A stretch of DNA of 56,362 bases. Source: an uncultured Eubacteriaceae bacterium. GTDB lineage: Bacteria > Bacillota > Clostridia > Lachnospirales > CAG-274. The stretch is from assembly GCA_946497035.1 (NCBI GenBank), contig CAMMIW010000015.1, positions 1-56,362 of the forward strand, in the 5' to 3' direction. This document shows positions 53,426 to 56,362 of this stretch, in pieces (position 1 is the stretch's first letter; every line of letters starts with the position of its first letter). Under the pieces are notes generated by a model that did not search any database, was not told the origin of the DNA, and worked only from the letters and a program-made list of their open reading frames with translations. A program made the position numbers and the translations under genes.

Positions 53426-53454
53426 ATTATACTATAGTATTTAAAATATTTCAA
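53426..53454 (-). promoter_or_regulatory. Promoter of trxA
   Basis: On the minus strand TTGAAA (53454-53449), 17 bp, TATAAT (53431-53426). The -35 box lies just after the murI stop. Confidence 0.7.
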
Positions 53455-53462
53455 TATAATTC

Positions 53463-54272
53463 TTAGTAATTTTCTATACTTACTTTTTTAGCTATATAAT
53501 TTTGTTTTAATATTAAAGAACATATAAAATCAAATTTGTCATTTTTATCACTAACATAAAAATTATGATCCCCACCATTTGTATTATACATATTATTATC
53601 TAATAAATACTTTTTCATTTTTAATGCGGTTTCAAAAGCAGGATCTACTATATTAACGTTATCTCCTAAAACTTTTTTTATTGTATTTTTTAATAATGGA
53701 TAGTGAGTGCAACCTAAAATAAGAGAATCTATGTTATAATCTTTTAAATCTTTTAAATATTTTGTTGCTACATCTAGTGTAATTTTATCATCTAAAAAAC
53801 CTTCTTCAGCAAGAGGTACAAAAAGAGGACAAGACTTTGAATATACTTGTGCATCTTTTAAAGCTTCTTTTAATTTTTTTTCATATTGTCCGCTCCTAAT
53901 GGTAGCTTCTGTACCTATAACGCCTATTTTACCATTTTTAGTTACTTGTATAGCAGATTTTACCCCTGGTTGTAATACCTCTATAATAGGTATATCGTTA
54001 AATTGTTTTTTCAAATCTTCGTAACAATTTGAGCTAACAGTATTACAAGCTATAATAATAGATTTAACATTTTTTTCTTTTAAAAATTTTATTATTTGGC
54101 AAGAAAATTTATAAACTAATTCTTTAGATTTAGAACCATAAGGAACTCTAGCAGTATCTCCAAAATAAATAATATTTTCTTTTGGTAAAACATTTATAAC
54201 TTCCTTAACTACTGTAAGGCCTCCAACGCCAGAATCAAATATTCCTATTGGATTTTCATTAATGTTAATCAT
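53463..54272 (-). CDS. murI: Glutamate racemase MurI
   Basis: A 269-residue racemase that makes D-glutamate for peptidoglycan. Both catalytic Cys are visible: AIIACNTVSSNCYEDL (near 77) and LILGCTHYPLLKN (near 188). The opening GIFDSGVGGLTVVKEV with the catalytic Asp and the FGDTARVPYGSKS block are complete. GTGGAG precedes the ATG. ddl ends 5 nt upstream, and both act in peptidoglycan precursor supply, so this is a ddl-murI operon. Length matches the family. Confidence 0.96.
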   Translation of the reverse strand: MININENPIGIFDSGVGGLTVVKEVINVLPKENIIYFGDTARVPYGSKSKELVYKFSCQIIKFLKEKNVKSIIIACNTVSSNCYEDLKKQFNDIPIIEVLQPGVKSAIQVTKNGKIGVIGTEATIRSGQYEKKLKEALKDAQVYSKSCPLFVPLAEEGFLDDKITLDVATKYLKDLKDYNIDSLILGCTHYPLLKNTIKKVLGDNVNIVDPAFETALKMKKYLLDNNMYNTNGGDHNFYVSDKNDKFDFICSLILKQNYIAKKVSIENY

Positions 54273-54277
54273 AAAAT

Positions 54278-55354
54278 TTACTCCACATTTTTATTATTAA
54301 AATCATCAAAGGCTAATTGTATAAGATTATCTAAAAGTTCTGATAATGCTATTCCTTTATCTTTCCAAAGCATATGATACATACTTATAGATGTAAAACC
54401 TGGAAAAGTATTTATCTCATTAAATATAACTTTATTAGTTTCATTTTGTATAAAAAAGTCTACTCTAGATAAACCTCTACCATCTAATGCCTTAAATATT
54501 TTTATAGCTTTTTTTCTTATTTCTTCTGCTATCTCTGTAGGTATATTAGCAGGTATAACCGTTTTAGATTGTTCATTATTATATTTAGCATCAAAATCAT
54601 AAAAATCTGCCGCTGCTAAAACCTCACCTACATTTGTAGCTTTAACATCATAGTTACCTAAAACAGCACATTCTACTTCTCTACCAAAAATATTTTCTTC
54701 TATAATAACTTTAACATCATATAAAAATGCATCATTTATAGCTTTTATTAATTCTTCTTTATTATTAGCTTTTGATATACCCTTTGAAGAACCAGCATTA
54801 GCCGGTTTAACAAAACAAGGATATTTTAATTGTTTTTCAATTTTTTTACATATATTATTTATATTTTCTAATTCATATTTATATACCACTTTATATTTAG
54901 CTTGATCTATTCCTATGCTACTGGCTATTATTTTAGTATATAACTTATCCATAGCTACAGCAGAAGATAAAACACCACAACCTACATAAGGTATTTTTGC
55001 TAGTTCTAAAAGACCTTGCACTGTTCCATCTTCTCCAAACTTCCCATGTAATACAGGTATAACAACATCTATAGGCATAATTCTTATTTTATCGCCAACT
55101 ATTCTTATTATACCTTTATGAGTCGTATCTGGGCTTATAATAGCATTTGTAGAATAAGATTGCCAATCTGTATTACATAAGTTTTCTATAGGCCCATCAT
55201 ATATTTTCCATTGTCCATCTTTTGATATATATATAGGTAAAACCGAATATTTTTCTTTACATATATTAGATATTATATTATAAGCAGATTTTATAGATAT
55301 TTCGTGTTCAGAAGATTGCCCTCCAAATAATACTGCAACAACTTTTTTAGCCAT
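54278..55354 (-). CDS. ddl: D-alanine--D-alanine ligase
   Basis: A 358-residue ATP-grasp ligase. Regions: AVLFGGQSSEHEISIKSAYN at the N-terminus, PVLHGKFGEDGTVQGLLELAKIPYVGCGVLSSAVAMDK, the ATP grasp block PCFVKPANAGSSKGISKA, the omega-loop DFDAKYNNE with the Tyr seen in D-Ala-D-Ala rather than D-Ala-D-Lac ligases, and the metal site FNEINTFPGFTSISMYHMLW. It supplies the terminal dipeptide for UDP-MurNAc-pentapeptide. AAGAGG precedes the ATG. The sequence argues against intrinsic vancomycin resistance through this gene. Confidence 0.95.
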   Translation of the reverse strand: MAKKVVAVLFGGQSSEHEISIKSAYNIISNICKEKYSVLPIYISKDGQWKIYDGPIENLCNTDWQSYSTNAIISPDTTHKGIIRIVGDKIRIMPIDVVIPVLHGKFGEDGTVQGLLELAKIPYVGCGVLSSAVAMDKLYTKIIASSIGIDQAKYKVVYKYELENINNICKKIEKQLKYPCFVKPANAGSSKGISKANNKEELIKAINDAFLYDVKVIIEENIFGREVECAVLGNYDVKATNVGEVLAAADFYDFDAKYNNEQSKTVIPANIPTEIAEEIRKKAIKIFKALDGRGLSRVDFFIQNETNKVIFNEINTFPGFTSISMYHMLWKDKGIALSELLDNLIQLAFDDFNNKNVE

Positions 55355-55761
55355 ATTTTAACCTCTTTTCTGTTATTAAATATAAATTAGTTTTTTATTT
55401 ATTTAAGTTCTATAATAAATGTTAGGATAATATTATTAAAAGAAATGTTAGTGGCATTAAATATGTATTAAACTTAATCTTTTTATTTATATCCAAATAA
55501 TTCAAAAGAACTCGTAAATTTTAACTATTTTATTATATGCTAAAATAATAATATTGTTTTTGTCCTAAAATAATATTATTTATAATGTATAAAATTAATA
55601 TTATTATAAACTAATACAAATAAAAATGCAAATCTATTTTATTTGTAGACTATGTAATAATGTTTTTGTAACATTATATATCAATATGGTCAGTATGAGG
55701 AATTAGATATATATTAAACTTACCTTTCCCATTAAACCCTAATAATTGAAAAATAACTAAA
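55355..55761. other. AT-rich gap between ddl and tRNA-Lys
   Basis: About 400 bp with no ORF, repeat or RNA I can support. The ddl promoter should be here, but no -35/-10 pair stands out from the AT-rich background. Confidence 0.4.
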
Positions 55762-55792
55762 ATAAAAAAGTCAGATATGAAAATACCTGACT
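55762..55792 (-). terminator. Terminator of the rRNA/tRNA operon
   Basis: On the minus strand AGTCAG (55792-55787) pairs with CTGACT (55774-55769) and is followed by T5-6, just after tRNA-Lys. Confidence 0.75.
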
Positions 55793-55799
55793 AAAAATA

Positions 55800-55872
55800 T
55801 GAGTCACCCGGGGTTCGAACCCGGGACACCTGGATTAAAAGTCCAGTGCTCTACCAACTGAGCTAGTGACCC
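55800..55872 (-). tRNA. tRNA-Lys (anticodon TTT)
   Basis: Cloverleaf on the minus strand: acceptor GGGTCAC/GTGACTC, anticodon stem CTGGA/TCCAG with loop CTTTTAA, T-loop GTTCGAA. CCA is not encoded. Last gene of the operon. Confidence 0.96.
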
Positions 55873-55898
55873 TCAATATATTAAATTTTACACTTAAG

Positions 55899-55973
55899 GG
55901 TGGATAACGGGATTCGAACCCGTGACCTCCAGAGCCACAATCTGGCGCGCTAACCAACTGCGCCATACCCACC
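55899..55973 (-). tRNA. tRNA-His (anticodon GTG)
   Basis: Anticodon stem CCAGA/TCTGG with loop TTGTGGC. The extra 5' G (55973) typical of tRNA-His is present opposite C73. Confidence 0.96.
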
Positions 55974-55987
55974 ATATGTTAGCAAAA

Positions 55988-56061
<74 letters not shown>

Positions 56062-56081
56062 ATACTTAATAAATAATTAAA

Positions 56082-56156
56082 TCGGGGTGACAGGATTCGA
56101 ACCTGCGACCTCCTGATCCCAAATCAGGCGCGCTAGCCAAGCTACGCTACACCCCG
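56082..56156 (-). tRNA. tRNA-Pro (anticodon TGG)
   Basis: Acceptor CGGGGTG/CACCCCG, anticodon stem CCTGA/TCAGG with loop TTTGGGA, T-loop TTCGAAT. Confidence 0.96.
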
Positions 56157-56161
56157 TTAAT

Positions 56162-56278
56162 TCTGGCAACCACTTACTTTCCCAGGCGATCCCTCACCAA
56201 GTATCATCAGCCGCTTAGGTCTTAACCATCGTGTTCGGTATGGGAACGGGTGTTTCCCCTAAGCGCATCATCACCAGA
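56162..56278 (-). rRNA. rrf: 5S ribosomal RNA
   Basis: 117 nt on the minus strand with terminal helix TCTGGTGA/TTGCCAGA, the conserved CCCATACCGAACACG loop and GGGATCGCCTGGGA. It is flanked by tRNA-Glu upstream and tRNA-Pro downstream in the reading direction; 23S and 16S would be beyond the window end. Confidence 0.96.
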
Positions 56279-56307
56279 AAATTTTATTTATTATTTATAT
56301 AAATAAC

Positions 56308-56362
56308 TGACCCGTAGGGGAATCGAACCCCTGTTTTAGCCGTGAAAGGGCCACGTCTTAAC
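56308..56362 (-). tRNA. tRNA-Glu (anticodon TTC), 5' part outside window
   Basis: The 3' 55 nt are present: acceptor 3' strand ACGGGTC with A73, T-arm AGGGG/CCCCT with loop TTCGATT, anticodon loop CTTTCAC in stem TGGCC/GGCTA. It is cut by the window end. Confidence 0.93.

Noticed and set aside
54278..55354. D-Ala-D-Lac type ligase (vancomycin resistance)
   Set aside because: The omega-loop reads DFDAKYNNE with the Tyr of D-Ala-D-Ala ligases and no vanH/vanX genes are near.

Overview
The window looks like chromosome of a very AT-rich (roughly 25-30 % GC by eye), spore-forming, Gram-positive anaerobe of the class Clostridia. The grounds are strong AAGGAGG-type ribosome binding sites, sporulation-linked genes (SpoIIIE/FtsK translocase, YunB, YtaF, a CotS-like coat protein, a BofC-C-like protein), an SLH-domain surface protein together with CsaB, formate-tetrahydrofolate ligase, and a complete set for eating host sialic acid. 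The species cannot be fixed from the sequence alone. No transposase, prophage or CRISPR array was seen.

Layout. 1-1.0 kb: 3' part of a probable coat-like protein with a Cys/Gly/Asn tail, followed by a possibly structured 3' region. 1.3-4.9 kb: SLH protein and LysM-G5-M23 cell wall hydrolase (+). 5.0-10.5 kb: cation efflux protein, DNA translocase and an anchored unknown protein (-). 10.7-12.9 kb: purK-purE and a small XRE regulator (+). 13.2-15.6 kb: two adjacent membrane GGDEF proteins (+) whose promoter is covered by a 36-bp perfect palindrome. 15.7-24.0 kb: sialic acid cluster nanA-nanT-nanQ-nanK-nanM-nanH-nanE (-) with a divergent RpiR regulator. 24.1-35.3 kb: cell-surface polysaccharide locus (-) with flippase, UDP-ManNAc dehydrogenase, three glycosyltransferases, polymerase/ligase, CsaB pyruvyl transferase, small envelope proteins and YitT. 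35.4-40.3 kb: TPR protein and YtaF (-), Ca2+ P-type ATPase and BofC-C-like protein (+). 40.37-40.50 kb: a probable free-standing small RNA. 40.8-47.1 kb: a DUF4914 protein (+), nagB-nagA (-), a tiny membrane protein (-), fhs (+). 47.4-55.4 kb: yajC and yunB (-), class A PBP (+), CotS-like protein, thioredoxin, glutamate racemase and D-Ala-D-Ala ligase (-). 55.8-56.36 kb: tRNA-Lys, -His, -Arg, -Pro, 5S rRNA and a cut tRNA-Glu, all (-), i.e. the tail of an rRNA operon.

How the genes fit together. The secreted sialidase frees sialic acid, NanM-like mutarotase equilibrates its anomers, the sodium symporter imports it, NanA/NanK/NanE turn it into GlcNAc-6-P, and NagA/NagB, encoded 20 kb away under their own promoter, deliver fructose-6-P and ammonia. 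The polysaccharide locus probably makes a pyruvylated secondary cell wall polymer; CsaB-type pyruvylation is the known ligand for SLH domains such as those of the protein at 1.3 kb. PBP, Ddl, MurI and the M23 hydrolase add peptidoglycan functions.

Most interesting items: the small RNA at 40.37-40.50 kb (own extended -10 promoter, three hairpins with C-rich exposed segments, perfect terminator), the 36-bp operator-like palindrome over the promoter of the diguanylate cyclase pair, and the P-loop-containing DUF4914 protein of unknown function.
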